From NCBI RefSeq assembly GCF_016065055.1, contig NZ_CP065856.1, positions 372,001 through 436,000 on the forward strand: 64,000 bases of DNA, in the 5' to 3' direction. Position numbers and translations under genes: made by a program. Shown here in pieces: positions 24,395 through 33,129 of this stretch. The DNA is from Halosimplex litoreum (lineage in GTDB: Archaea; Halobacteriota; Halobacteria; Halobacteriales; Haloarculaceae). The notes below the pieces were generated by a model. That model was given only the letters and a program-made list of their open reading frames with translations, searched no databases and was not told where the DNA came from. Every line of letters begins with the position of its first letter. Within the stretch, counting starts at the first letter, position 1.

Positions 24395-24430
24395 GAGGCG
24401 ACCGAGCGCGAGGACGCGCTGCGGGAGTAA
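24395..24430 (+). repeat. dapD 3'-end repeat, copy C
   Basis: This third copy codes ATEREDALRE then TAA. The three copies end in TGA, TAG and TAA respectively. The vapBC promoter begins about 40 nt further on. Confidence 0.85.
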
Positions 24431-24472
24431 CTTCACAGCACTGACGACCAGTTCGAACTCCCGCTCGACTTA

Positions 24473-24494
24473 TGTGTACGCGTACACGTACACA
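24473..24494 (+). promoter_or_regulatory. vapBC operator/promoter
   Basis: TGTGTACG CGTACACG TACACA is an imperfect palindrome built of GTAC words immediately before the vapB start, with CTTATGTG as the probable TATA box. Autoregulation by the antitoxin-toxin complex at such palindromes is usual for VapBC systems. Confidence 0.5.
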
Positions 24495-24499
24495 GACAT

Positions 24500-24745
24500 A
24501 TGGGGACGAAAACGATTTCACTGGCGGACGACGCCTACGAGAAGCTGAAACGCCACAAGCGAGAGGGAGAGAGCTTCAGCGACGTGGTCCGGCGACTCGC
24601 GGGCGACGTTCCCCTCTCGGAGTACTACGGTGCGCTGGAGCAGGACACTGCCGACGAACTGGAGCAGATCGTCGAGGACCGACGGGAGGAACGCGCGAAC
24701 TCCCATCGTCGACGAGTCGACGACCTGCGAGACGCGCTCGAATGA
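24500..24745 (+). CDS. vapB: VapB-type antitoxin
   Basis: This 81-residue protein has an N-terminal ribbon-helix-helix/DUF217-like segment (GTKTISLADDAYEKLKRHKREGESFSDVV) and a charged C-terminal tail that would wrap the toxin. It overlaps vapC by 4 nt (ATGA). It should neutralise VapC and repress the operon from the palindrome just upstream. Confidence 0.85.
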   Translation: MGTKTISLADDAYEKLKRHKREGESFSDVVRRLAGDVPLSEYYGALEQDTADELEQIVEDRREERANSHRRRVDDLRDALE

Positions 24746-25131
24746 TCCTCGACTCGACGTTCCTCATCGACGTGCTCCGCGGGGACGAGCAGGTCTCCGA
24801 ACGGGTCGCGGAGATCGACGACGCTGGGACGCCCTGCGTGAGTTCGGTGACCGTGATGGAGTTGATAGAGGGGATCTACCTGGCCGACGCGTCCACGTCG
24901 GAACGGGACGCGGTCGAGGACCTGATCGAGAATCTCACCGAGCTACCGTTCGACCGCCGGTGTGCGATGGAGGCCGGACGGGTGAACGCGGGTCTGATCC
25001 GAGATGGCGAGCGGATCGACGAGGCAGACGTGATGATAGCGGCGACGGCGCTCGTACACGACCACGCGGTGGTCACCCGGAACGTCGACCACTTCGACCG
25101 GATCGAACCGGTGACGGTCGTGACTTACTGA
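24742..25131 (+). CDS. vapC: VapC-type PIN-domain toxin RNase
   Basis: This 129-residue PIN protein has acidic active-site residues D4 (MILDSTFLIDVL), E near residue 34 in VTVMELIEGI, D in RIDEADVMIAATAL (about 95) and D in NVDHFDRI (about 114). PIN toxins cleave tRNA or rRNA. The ATG overlaps the vapB stop, giving a classical antitoxin-toxin order. The module sits right after the triplicated dapD end. Confidence 0.9.
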   Translation: MILDSTFLIDVLRGDEQVSERVAEIDDAGTPCVSSVTVMELIEGIYLADASTSERDAVEDLIENLTELPFDRRCAMEAGRVNAGLIRDGERIDEADVMIAATALVHDHAVVTRNVDHFDRIEPVTVVTY

Positions 25132-25189
25132 CGGGTCTGCCCACACCACCGACCGCGCGACTTTTCCCACACCGTCCCAATTTTCGCCC

Positions 25190-25981
25190 GTGACAGTCGT
25201 CTGTTGTGGCGTCGGCGCCGACACCGGGAACGTCCGCCCGGTCCCGGGCGTCGACGCCGATGGCCGCTTCGAGTACGTCCCCATCCCTGAGAAGGGCGCG
25301 ACGACCGAGACGGCCACGTACGGCTCGCTCGACCGGCGCCACGGCGAGGGGACGCTCGCCGACCTGCTCGACGGGATCCGCCCGGGCAGCGACGGCGAGT
25401 GGGTTACCGACCCGGCGGCGATCCGGGACTGCTCGGTCCACCACGACCCGAACCTGACGGCGTTGACCTACGGCGAGCACCGGCCGGGGTACGTGGCGAA
25501 GCTGCGCGAACTGCAACCGGGCGATATCGTCGCGTTCTACGGCGGTTTCCCGGGACCGGACAGCGACTACAAACACCGTTATCTGTTCGGCTACTTTTCC
25601 GTCGCGGAGCCGCCGGTCGTGCTCGACCCCGAGGCGGATCGCGAGGACGTGGCGGCGGCCCTCGCCGAGCACCCCGAAAACGCCCACGCCAAGCGCTTCG
25701 CCGGCCACGGCGACCTGTACTACCACGATCCGGCGTTTACCGACCGGCCGCGACCGGTCGTGATCGTCCCCGGCGAAGAACCCGGCGGTGTCCTCGACCG
25801 CGCAGTGCGGCTCAGCGACCGTCGACGCGGACCGAACTACTACATGAGAGAGGGGGTCGCGGACGCGCTGGCGCCGGCGTCGTCGAGCGACCACGGAACG
25901 CACCTGGGCGGGTTCAAACCCGCGGTGCGATGCGAGATCGACGCCGAGCGGTTCCGAGCGTTCCTCCGACGGTCGGCCTGA
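25190..25981 (+). CDS. Nmad3-like putative nucleotide-modification protein
   Basis: This 263-residue protein starts with GTG. The N-terminal pattern VVCCGVGADTGN then GRFEYVPIPEKG then TYGSL resembles the nucleotide-modification-associated domain 3 (Nmad3) family, with GYFSV and HAKRF blocks further on; the assignment is from memory of the family pattern. Such proteins are predicted to take part in modified-base or nucleotide metabolism. It follows vapBC by about 60 nt on the same strand but has its own plausible promoter. Confidence 0.5.
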   Translation: MTVVCCGVGADTGNVRPVPGVDADGRFEYVPIPEKGATTETATYGSLDRRHGEGTLADLLDGIRPGSDGEWVTDPAAIRDCSVHHDPNLTALTYGEHRPGYVAKLRELQPGDIVAFYGGFPGPDSDYKHRYLFGYFSVAEPPVVLDPEADREDVAAALAEHPENAHAKRFAGHGDLYYHDPAFTDRPRPVVIVPGEEPGGVLDRAVRLSDRRRGPNYYMREGVADALAPASSSDHGTHLGGFKPAVRCEIDAERFRAFLRRSA

Positions 25982-26121
25982 CGGGGCGCTGACTCGACCG
26001 AACGCTGACCCGACCCACCGACGGTCGGCGAACCGCCGCTCCGGCGAGACACCGATCGGAGAGTTGCTGGGTCTGAAATTCTTCTGTGGGTATTAATGTC
26101 CCGTTAGTACTACGCAGGCAC

Positions 26122-27030
26122 ATGGCAGCTATCGAAGCGGACGCGGTATCGAAGCGCTACGGGACGGAGGTCGCCCTCGACCGGGTCGACCTCACCGTCG
26201 CGGAGGGCGAGACGTTCGGCTTCCTCGGTCCCAACGGCGCGGGCAAGTCGACGTTCATCAACGTCCTGCTGGACTTCGCCAAACCGACGGACGGGTCGGC
26301 GTCGATCTTCGGCAACGACTGCCAGGGCGCGGGCGTGGCCGCCCGCGACCGGATCGGCGTGCTCCCGGAGGGGTACTCCGTGTTCGACCGGCTGACCGGT
26401 CGCCAGCACGTCGAGTACGCCATGGACTCGAAGGACGTCGACGGCGACCCCAGTCGAATCCTCGACCGGGTCGGGATCCTCGACGACGCCGACCGGACGG
26501 CCAGCGACTACTCCAAGGGGATGGCCCAGCGACTGGTGCTGGGGATGGCGCTCGTGGGGGAGCCGGACCTGCTGATCCTCGACGAGCCCTCCACGGGGCT
26601 GGATCCCAACGGCGCCGCCGAGATGCGGTCGATCCTCGAGGCGGAGAACGAGCGGGGCGCGACGGTCTTCTTCTCGTCGCACATCCTCGAACAGGTCGAG
26701 GCGGTCTGCGACAGGGTCGGTATCCTCCAGAACGGCGAGCTCGTCGCCGTCGACACCATCGAAGGGCTGCGCGAGTCGCTGGGCGGGGGGACGAAGCTCG
26801 TGATCACCCTCGACCGACTCGACGACGGGACCCTCGAAAGCGTCCGGTCGGTCGGGGGCGTCGAGACCGCGGTCGCCCGCGACGAGACGACCCTCGAAGT
26901 GACGTGTACGAACGACGCGAAGATGGACATCCTCGTGGAACTCCACGACGCCGGCGTCGACGTGGTGAACTTCCGCACGGAGGAGGCCTCCCTCGAGGAC
27001 ATGTTCATCGAGTACACCGGCAGCCGATGA
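26122..27030 (+). CDS. ABC transporter ATP-binding protein
   Basis: This 302-residue protein has all nucleotide-binding motifs: Walker A GPNGAGKS (about 40), an ABC signature variant YSKGM (about 131), Walker B LLILDEPSTGLDP (about 151) and H-loop SSH. The C-terminal region resembles ABC-2 exporter ATPases. The start MAAIEADAVSKRYG has GTATTAAT about 28 nt upstream. The stop overlaps the first permease, so it powers the two following membrane subunits. The substrate is unknown. Confidence 0.9.
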   Translation: MAAIEADAVSKRYGTEVALDRVDLTVAEGETFGFLGPNGAGKSTFINVLLDFAKPTDGSASIFGNDCQGAGVAARDRIGVLPEGYSVFDRLTGRQHVEYAMDSKDVDGDPSRILDRVGILDDADRTASDYSKGMAQRLVLGMALVGEPDLLILDEPSTGLDPNGAAEMRSILEAENERGATVFFSSHILEQVEAVCDRVGILQNGELVAVDTIEGLRESLGGGTKLVITLDRLDDGTLESVRSVGGVETAVARDETTLEVTCTNDAKMDILVELHDAGVDVVNFRTEEASLEDMFIEYTGSR

Positions 27031-27836
27031 CCTGGCGAACCGTCGCGAACCGGGACTGGCGGCTGACCGTCGACGCCCGCTCGGCGAAGGCGTTGCTCGG
27101 GCTCGTCGTCCTCGGCGTCCTCGTAGCGGGCTACATCTATCCGGTCGTCACCCCCGGGCCGCACACGACCAGCCAGTTCCCCGAGTTCGTCGAGGGGATC
27201 CTGACGACGCTGGTGCCGTTCGTGGGCGTCCTGCTCGGCTACAACGCCGTCGTCAGCGACCGCGAGTCGGGGGCGATCCGCCTGTCGCTGTCGCTCCCCC
27301 AGAGCCGCTCGGACGTCGTCCTCGGGACCTACGCCAGCCGAACCGGACTGCTCGCGGCGACGCTCGCGGGCTCGCTGGCCGCGGCCGGCGCGCTCGTCGT
27401 CTATCCCTTCGGCGAACTCCAGCTCGGTCGATTCCTGGTCTTCGTCGCGCTGACGGTCGCCTACGGTGCGGTCTGGAGCGGGCTCGGGATCGCCGTCTCG
27501 CTGGCGGTCGCGACCAAGCGGCGCGCGCTCGTGGTCGGATTCGTGTTCCTGTTCCTGTTCGTCGTCGTCTGGGACGCCCTGGAGGCGGCGGCGTTGCTCG
27601 GCCTCTCGGCGGCGGGGATCGTCGACGGTGAACTTCCCGGGCTCGCCGAGTTGGTGTTCGGGCTGGAACCCGGGCGGGCCTTCGGGCGAGCGACGGCCGG
27701 GCTGGTCGACCCGACCCGGAGCGTCGAGGGTGCCTGGTATCTCGGCGGGTGGGTGGCGCTGGCGGTACTGGCGCTGTGGGTCGTCGGGCCGATCGGGCTC
27801 GCTTACGCCCGCTTCGCGCGGAGGGATCTGTCGTGA
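27027..27836 (+). CDS. ABC-2 type permease, first subunit
   Basis: This 269-residue protein has about six transmembrane helices and starts in the ATGA overlap with the ATPase gene. The cytoplasmic block VSDRESGAIRLSLSLPQSRSDVVLGTYASR is the conserved ABC-2/NosY-type motif and is closely matched by the next gene, so the two permeases are tandem paralogues forming a heterodimeric channel. Confidence 0.85.
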   Translation: MTWRTVANRDWRLTVDARSAKALLGLVVLGVLVAGYIYPVVTPGPHTTSQFPEFVEGILTTLVPFVGVLLGYNAVVSDRESGAIRLSLSLPQSRSDVVLGTYASRTGLLAATLAGSLAAAGALVVYPFGELQLGRFLVFVALTVAYGAVWSGLGIAVSLAVATKRRALVVGFVFLFLFVVVWDALEAAALLGLSAAGIVDGELPGLAELVFGLEPGRAFGRATAGLVDPTRSVEGAWYLGGWVALAVLALWVVGPIGLAYARFARRDLS

Positions 27837-28651
27837 GCTGGCGCGTCGTCGCTCGCAAAGACGTCCGCGACGCCGCGCGGTCGAAGACCATCTGGGTCCT
27901 GTTCGGCCTGCTGTCGCTCCTTTCGGTGGGTTACGCCGCCGTCCACAGCTACCTCGGTCCCGCCGAGTTCCCGGCGTTCTTGGGTGGGCTTGCCGACGTC
28001 GTCGGCGCGGTCGTGCCGATACTCGCGCTGTTGCTCGGGTACAAGTCGATCGTCGACGACCGGACCGACGGCAGCATGTTCCTGACGCTGTCGTTCCCCC
28101 ACTCCCGGAGCGACCTGATCGCCGGCACACTCGTCGGTCGCGCGGTCGTGTTGCTCGCCCCGACGCTCGTGGCACTGGCCGCGGCGGGCGCGGTCGGTGC
28201 CGTCCGCTACGGGACCGACGGCGCCGCGCTGTACCCGCTGTTCGTCGCCGCCACCGCGCTCTACGGCGTCGCCTTCCTCGGGGTCGCCGTCGGCCTCTCG
28301 ATGTGGACGACCGTCGACCGGTGGATCACGCTCGGCGCGTTCGGCGTCTACATGCTCGGGGTGAACCTCTGGGGCGGCCTCCACTCGTTCGCGTTGCTCT
28401 TCCTCCATCGCTTCGACGGCGCCGTCCTGGCCGACCTCCCCGACTGGGCGCTGCTGTTCCGGCTGGCCGGCCCGGGCGAGTCGTACGACCGGCTGCTGGC
28501 CGCCGCGTTCGACCTCGGCCGCGCCGGTCGCTACGTGGCCGACGGCGCCCCCGTCTACGTCGACTGGTGGGCCGCCGTCGTCCTGCTGCTCGCCTGGTTC
28601 GCGGTGCCGCTGGCGGCCGGCTATCGACGGTTCCGGAGTACCGACCTCTGA
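27833..28651 (+). CDS. ABC-2 type permease, second subunit
   Basis: This 272-residue protein starts with GTG overlapping the TGA of the preceding gene. About six helices are predicted, and [21 protein letters not shown] matches the first permease. It is the last gene of the operon; a gap of about 160 nt follows before nac. Confidence 0.85.
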   Translation: MSWRVVARKDVRDAARSKTIWVLFGLLSLLSVGYAAVHSYLGPAEFPAFLGGLADVVGAVVPILALLLGYKSIVDDRTDGSMFLTLSFPHSRSDLIAGTLVGRAVVLLAPTLVALAAAGAVGAVRYGTDGAALYPLFVAATALYGVAFLGVAVGLSMWTTVDRWITLGAFGVYMLGVNLWGGLHSFALLFLHRFDGAVLADLPDWALLFRLAGPGESYDRLLAAAFDLGRAGRYVADGAPVYVDWWAAVVLLLAWFAVPLAAGYRRFRSTDL

Positions 28652-28808
28652 GCGGCCGGACGACCGGGGCGGCCGCCGTTCCGCGCGCAGCCGCTCCCGG
28701 CCACGGCCCGTCCGTGCGACCGACCGCGTCGGCAACGGGTCCGGTCAGCCGACGTCCGGGAGCAGGCGGTTGTTAAGGCTTTTTGCGTCGGGCGACCGAC
28801 GTGGGGGT

Positions 28809-29201
28809 ATGTTCCCAGGAGGCGGCGGCATGAACGACCGCAAGATGCAGCAGATGATGAAGCAGATGGGCATCGATATGACCGACCTCGACGCCGAGGA
28901 GGTCGTCATCCGAACCCCCGACGAGGAGCTCGTCTTCACCGACGCGGACGTCCAGCGGATGGACGCCCAGGGCCAGCAGACCTACACCATCGTCGGCGAG
29001 CCAGAGTCCCACGAGCGCGGCGAGGGCGACGGCGACGAGCCGGCGATCGCGGAGAGCGACGACGAGGCCGGGGCGGCGACGATCCCCGACGAGGACGTGG
29101 AACTGGTCGCGACCCGAGCGGGCGCCAGCGAGGACGACGCTCGCGAAGCGCTCGAAGAGACGAACGGCGACCTGGCGGCGGCCATCGAGCGGTTAGAGTG
29201 A
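28809..29201 (+). CDS. nac: nascent polypeptide-associated complex protein
   Basis: This 130-residue protein has an N-terminal [16 protein letters not shown] segment, the NAC domain (about 28-65, including [14 protein letters not shown] and QTYTIVGE) and a C-terminal UBA domain (about 92-130, ending [12 protein letters not shown]). Archaeal NAC is a homodimer that binds ribosomes and nascent chains. An acidic linker ([18 protein letters not shown]) separates the domains. The start at 28809 follows AGGCTTTTTGCG (TATA-like). It overlaps trmI. Confidence 0.93.
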   Translation: MFPGGGGMNDRKMQQMMKQMGIDMTDLDAEEVVIRTPDEELVFTDADVQRMDAQGQQTYTIVGEPESHERGEGDGDEPAIAESDDEAGAATIPDEDVELVATRAGASEDDAREALEETNGDLAAAIERLE

Positions 29202-29926
29202 GCCTGCTGTTCGTCCACGAAGCGGAGGACCGGGAGTACCTGCTCTCGCCCGGCGAGACGCTGGAGTGCGACCTGGGCGTCCTCGAAGTGCCAGAGGACG
29301 TGACACCCGGGGAGATCGTCGAGAGCCACATCGGCGAGCCGTTCACCGCGCGGAAGCTCCGCGGCCCGGATCTGTTCAACCACTTCGAGCGGACGGGCGC
29401 GCCGATGATGCCTCGCGATATCGGGCTCATCGTGGGCCACACCGGCGTTTCCACCGAGGACGACGTGCTCGACGCCGGGACCGGAACGGGCGTGCTGGCT
29501 GCGTATCTCGGCCGCTGTGGCGCGTCGGTGACGACCTTCGAGCGCGACCCCGAGTTCGCCGAGGTGGCCCGCGAGAACGTGGCACTGGCCGGCGTGGCCG
29601 ACCGCGTGGACGTTCGCACGGGCGACGTGACCGACCAGCTGGGCGATCTGGACCGATACGACGTGGTGACCCTCGACACGGAGGACGCGCCGACGATGGT
29701 CGAGCGGACGCCCAATTTGCTCCGCGACGGCGGCTACGTCGCGGTGTACTCGCCGTTCGTCGAGGGGACCCGGGAGGCGGTCTCGGCCGCCCACGAGGTC
29801 GGGCTCACCGAAGTCGAGACCCTGGAGACGATCCAGCGCGAGATGGACTTCGACGACCGCGGGTCTCGGCCGTCGACCGCCGGCGTCGGCCACACCGGCT
29901 ACCTGACCTTCGCGCGGCGAGTGTAG
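29198..29926 (+). CDS. trmI: tRNA (adenine-N1)-methyltransferase TrmI-type
   Basis: This 242-residue protein uses a GTG start overlapping the nac stop. The N-terminal small domain precedes a Rossmann SAM site [17 protein letters not shown] (about 92-108), with TFERDPEF as the SAM-ribose-binding acidic motif. [18 protein letters not shown] is typical of archaeal TrmI, which makes m1A57/58 in tRNA. Coupling to nac links two translation functions. Confidence 0.88.
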   Translation: MSLLFVHEAEDREYLLSPGETLECDLGVLEVPEDVTPGEIVESHIGEPFTARKLRGPDLFNHFERTGAPMMPRDIGLIVGHTGVSTEDDVLDAGTGTGVLAAYLGRCGASVTTFERDPEFAEVARENVALAGVADRVDVRTGDVTDQLGDLDRYDVVTLDTEDAPTMVERTPNLLRDGGYVAVYSPFVEGTREAVSAAHEVGLTEVETLETIQREMDFDDRGSRPSTAGVGHTGYLTFARRV

Positions 29927-29964
29927 CGACCGGCACAGGTCCGTCTTTTCCCGCGACTCGTCGG

Positions 29965-30591
29965 TCAGCCGACGGCTCGCAGGAGATCGAGCAGTTCCTC
30001 GCGGTAGTCGGTGTCCGCGCCGTCGAGCGCAGTGCTCTCGGCGCTCGGGAACCGGTCGGCGAGCGACGAGCGTGGGTAGGCCCCACCGGCGAGACGGATG
30101 TGGCCGTCGGCCCAGGCGCCGACCCACCCCTCGACGGGGGCCGGGTCACCGTCTGGCAGTGCCACCTCGCCCGTCACCTGTCGGAGCGTGACTCGAGAGC
30201 GGTCCTCGGTCCGGATCCGCTCGCGGCGGCCCCGCTCGACGTCGACGACGCCGCGGTCGGTCAGGTCGGCGGCGAACTGCCGGACGGCTTCCGTCTTCAC
30301 CGAGGGGAGCACCATCGCCGGGCCGATGCCCGGAGCCAGCGGCGGGCGGAAGGCGAGCCTCGTCGCGAAGAAAAAGCGCCAGGACTGGTCGAGTTCGCCG
30401 TCGGTCGCCTCGCGGACGGCCGCACGGAGCGCGGTGTCCTCGTAGACGACCGTGTGGCCGCGCACGTCGGCCCCCTCGACGCCGAACAGCGTCTCGGTCG
30501 TGTCTTCGGCGCGCTCCCAGGTCCCGTCGAGTCGATCGACCGGGACGGTCGGTGCGGGGACGTCGTCGCCGTCGTCGGGAGCGCGTGGCAC
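29965..30591 (-). CDS. haloarchaeal conserved protein, function unknown
   Basis: This 208-residue soluble acidic protein begins MPRAPDDGDDVPAPTVPVDR. It is rich in beta-prone segments, with motifs DQSWRFFFATRLAFRPPL and GWVGAWADGHIRLAGGAYP. No catalytic signature is recognised. It lies 26 nt downstream of the transcription factor S gene on the same strand, so the two may be co-transcribed. Confidence 0.65.
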   Translation of the reverse strand: MPRAPDDGDDVPAPTVPVDRLDGTWERAEDTTETLFGVEGADVRGHTVVYEDTALRAAVREATDGELDQSWRFFFATRLAFRPPLAPGIGPAMVLPSVKTEAVRQFAADLTDRGVVDVERGRRERIRTEDRSRVTLRQVTGEVALPDGDPAPVEGWVGAWADGHIRLAGGAYPRSSLADRFPSAESTALDGADTDYREELLDLLRAVG

Positions 30592-30617
30592 GTCGGTCTC
30601 TCAGTGCCGGTGATACT

Positions 30618-30944
30618 TCAGTGGTCGTCCTCGCGCCACTTGTGCTCGCACTCGGTGCAGGTGAAAAAGCGCGTCTCGCTCTCGTCGGCGGCGCGGATCT
30701 GTTTCATCTCCCAGAACGCCTGGTCGTTGCCACACTCCGGACAGCGGGCTTCGGTCGTCGGCCCCATGTCCTCGGCGCTCACGTCGGAGGTGTCGATGAC
30801 CTCCGTCTCCTCCTGGCCCTGTGTCGTCACGGCGGTCTTGGCCTCCTCGGCCTCGTTGCGCGACTCCTCGTAGCCGCAGCTGCCACAGACCCAGGCGTCC
30901 CCCTCGGTTTTCATCATCGAACCGCATTCGTCGCAGAACTTCAT
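30618..30944 (-). CDS. tfs: transcription factor S (TFS, transcript-cleavage factor)
   Basis: This 108-residue TFIIS/RPB9-like protein has two zinc ribbons. The N-terminal C4/C7/C20/C23 ribbon is in MKFCDECGSMMK and WVCGSCGY, and the C-terminal ribbon in RCPECGNDQAFW and TCTECEHKW has the RAADESE acidic hairpin that reaches the RNA polymerase active site. It rescues backtracked polymerase. Length is standard. Confidence 0.93.
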   Translation of the reverse strand: MKFCDECGSMMKTEGDAWVCGSCGYEESRNEAEEAKTAVTTQGQEETEVIDTSDVSAEDMGPTTEARCPECGNDQAFWEMKQIRAADESETRFFTCTECEHKWREDDH

Positions 30945-31029
30945 ACCCGCGGTAGCGGGCCACCGGTTGAAAAATCCCCGGGTTCACGACGTCGTCTTCG
31001 CGCCGACACGTCGGCTCCGACCGGTCGTC

Positions 31030-31968
31030 TCACTTGGACTCGGACCACTGGTCGCAGGCGTCCATATCCTCCATGAGTTCCTCGTGGAGGCCGCAGTACG
31101 GGGTGATCTTCTCGTCGACTTTCACGTACTCGAAGTGGGCGCAGTTGCCGCAGTAGGCGTCGGGACGACCCCGCTCGCCCGCGGCCTCGACGAACTCGGC
31201 GTCGGTGAACTCGCCGTTCCCGGGACCGGCGTCTCCGCCGCCGTTCTCGACGGTGGCCGACCCACCGTCGGCGGCGGCGCCGGACCGGTCGGCGGGGTTC
31301 GGCCGCCCACCGGCGGTGTCGGCGAGGATCTCGGCGTCCTGGCCGCGACTCGCCGGCTCGGAGCCCGGGGGCTCGTCGCGGTTGGTCTGGGTGCGGACCT
31401 CCCCCTGCGGTTCCGTGCCGAACAGGCCGACGGAGCCGAAGCCGCCGGCTGGCTCGGCGTCCTCGACGAGGCGGAGGTTGCCCGCCTCGGTGATCTCCAT
31501 GCGAGCGGTGCCGCCGGGGTCGTTGCGGGTCTTGAACGTGGCGAGGCCGGCGAACAGACAGGTCAGGGAGACCAACGCGCCGAAGAAGTAGACGACGACG
31601 GCCGCCGGGCCGAGGGGGTCGCCGGCGCCGAACCACTGGTCGGGGTAGGCGACGCGGAACAGGGCGACGCCGAGGACGGCGACGCTGGCGCCGATGACCG
31701 ACGCGGCGCGGGTCGTCCGGCCGCTCGGGAGGACGGCGAACACGCCGAGGAAGGTGGCCGGGAGACCGAGACCGGCCAGCGTGCCGGCCAGCGTGCGCGC
31801 CGCGATGCGGTCGAGGCCGAGCGATGCCCCGGCGTTCGTCGTCGAGACGACGATGCTCGCGACGACCATCGCCGTGCCTGCCGCGAAGAGCGTCGCCCCC
31901 GCGTAGAACCGACGAGAGGTCGTCACCGTCCGCAGGTGCCCCTCGTACACTTCGGTCAGGCTTGCCAT
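31030..31968 (-). CDS. membrane protein with C-terminal Cys-rich domain (DUF7139-like)
   Basis: This 312-residue protein has four transmembrane helices in the first 140 residues, an acidic disordered linker (about 150-255), and a C-terminal putative zinc site (YCGNCAHFEYV, then PYCGLHEELMEDMDACDQW). This topology is common in haloarchaea (DUF7139 as I recall). Function is unknown. Confidence 0.75.
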   Translation of the reverse strand: MASLTEVYEGHLRTVTTSRRFYAGATLFAAGTAMVVASIVVSTTNAGASLGLDRIAARTLAGTLAGLGLPATFLGVFAVLPSGRTTRAASVIGASVAVLGVALFRVAYPDQWFGAGDPLGPAAVVVYFFGALVSLTCLFAGLATFKTRNDPGGTARMEITEAGNLRLVEDAEPAGGFGSVGLFGTEPQGEVRTQTNRDEPPGSEPASRGQDAEILADTAGGRPNPADRSGAAADGGSATVENGGGDAGPGNGEFTDAEFVEAAGERGRPDAYCGNCAHFEYVKVDEKITPYCGLHEELMEDMDACDQWSESK

Positions 31969-32100
31969 ACGCGACCTTCTCCGTGCGAGACCATAACGAC
32001 CCGTCAGACGCGCGTCTGACTCCCAGCGTCACCGCCCAGCGATGCGGTCGCTGGCGGGTTCGAGCGCGCGAAATGCGGAAAACGAGCGGATCCGGTGCGG

Positions 32101-32400
32101 TCAGTCGGCGGTCATCTCGACGCGCTGGGTGGTATCCTCACCGCCGGCCGTCCCGGCCATGCGGTAGACCTGCCACGCCAGCAGGACGACCAGGCCGGCG
32201 ACGACGAGGAAGACCCTGAGGTTGGCGTCGACCATCGGCGTCGCGACGACTTCACCGGCGTCGTTGGTGGTGGGGGCCGCGCCGTAGGGCGGGCCCGCGA
32301 GCACTTCGACGATGCCCAGGCCGACGACCCCCAGCAGTACGAGGCCACCGCCCAGCGCCATCGCCGCCCTGTCGATCGTGGTGATGATAGTGTCGTTCAT
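32101..32400 (-). CDS. small two-helix membrane protein, partner of DoxX protein
   Basis: This 99-residue protein begins MNDTIITTIDRAAMALGGG, with helices at about 12-35 and 62-80. A Shine-Dalgarno-like GGTGA precedes its ATG, and it follows the doxX-like gene by 14 nt on the same strand. It probably assists the DoxX-family protein in the membrane. Confidence 0.7.
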   Translation of the reverse strand: MNDTIITTIDRAAMALGGGLVLLGVVGLGIVEVLAGPPYGAAPTTNDAGEVVATPMVDANLRVFLVVAGLVVLLAWQVYRMAGTAGGEDTTQRVEMTAD

Positions 32401-32414
32401 TGGTGGTCACCGCC

Positions 32415-32939
32415 TCAGCCGAGCAGGTATTTGAGCTTCGGATGCCGTTCGACGAGCGTGGTCCGTTCGATGACCGCGTCCAGGCCGTAGTACCGACCGG
32501 CGGCCAGCGCCGCGAGGGTCACGAAGATGAGCAGGGTCTGGAAGTCCCCCGTCACCAGTCCGTGCCCGTAGCCGCCGTTGCCGACCCAGAACAGGGTCAT
32601 GAAGATGGCCCCACCGAACGCGGCCAGCCGGGTCAGGGCGCCGAACATGATCCCCAGGCCGATGAGCGTCTCGAACAGCGGGACGCCGGGCTTGACCAAC
32701 CACGCGAGGTTGTTCGCCATCCACACCGGGAGGGGGCCCAGCGCCGTACCCGTCATGCCCTGCAGGTAGCCCGTCGCACCGGCGTAGTTGAACCCGCTCT
32801 CGATGATCTTCGTCACGCCGGCGTGGAAGAAGTACCACCCGGTGATCACGCGCAACAGCGCGACCCAGTACGTCGCGACGGGGCCGCCGATGTCGAACGC
32901 GAACTCGTCGGCCAGTGGGTTCGCCGTGTTGGTTGCCAT
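32415..32939 (-). CDS. DoxX/DoxD family membrane protein
   Basis: This 174-residue protein has about four helices and the family motif ALLRVITGWYFFHAGVTKI near residue 26, plus PGVPLFETLIGLGIMFGALTR. DoxD-like proteins are small subunits of quinone-linked oxidoreductases in some archaea; the exact role here is open. The ATG at 32939 is preferred over the GTG at 32948 because GAGGTGA lies 7 nt upstream as a ribosome binding site. Confidence 0.8.
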   Translation of the reverse strand: MATNTANPLADEFAFDIGGPVATYWVALLRVITGWYFFHAGVTKIIESGFNYAGATGYLQGMTGTALGPLPVWMANNLAWLVKPGVPLFETLIGLGIMFGALTRLAAFGGAIFMTLFWVGNGGYGHGLVTGDFQTLLIFVTLAALAAGRYYGLDAVIERTTLVERHPKLKYLLG

Positions 32940-33129
32940 GGTCGTCACCTCACACGTGCAGCTTGCGGGCGAGAGTGAATATAAAGGGGTGCGCGTTCCC
33001 GAGGTCTGAAAATCGCGTGACCGGGACCGGCCGTGGCGGTCTACTCGATAGAAACTCCGTCGTACGCGGATCGCTCGGTCGGTGAAGTAGTCACGGGGGT
33101 AGCGGTCGCGCTGCGGGTCGGCTCGGCGC

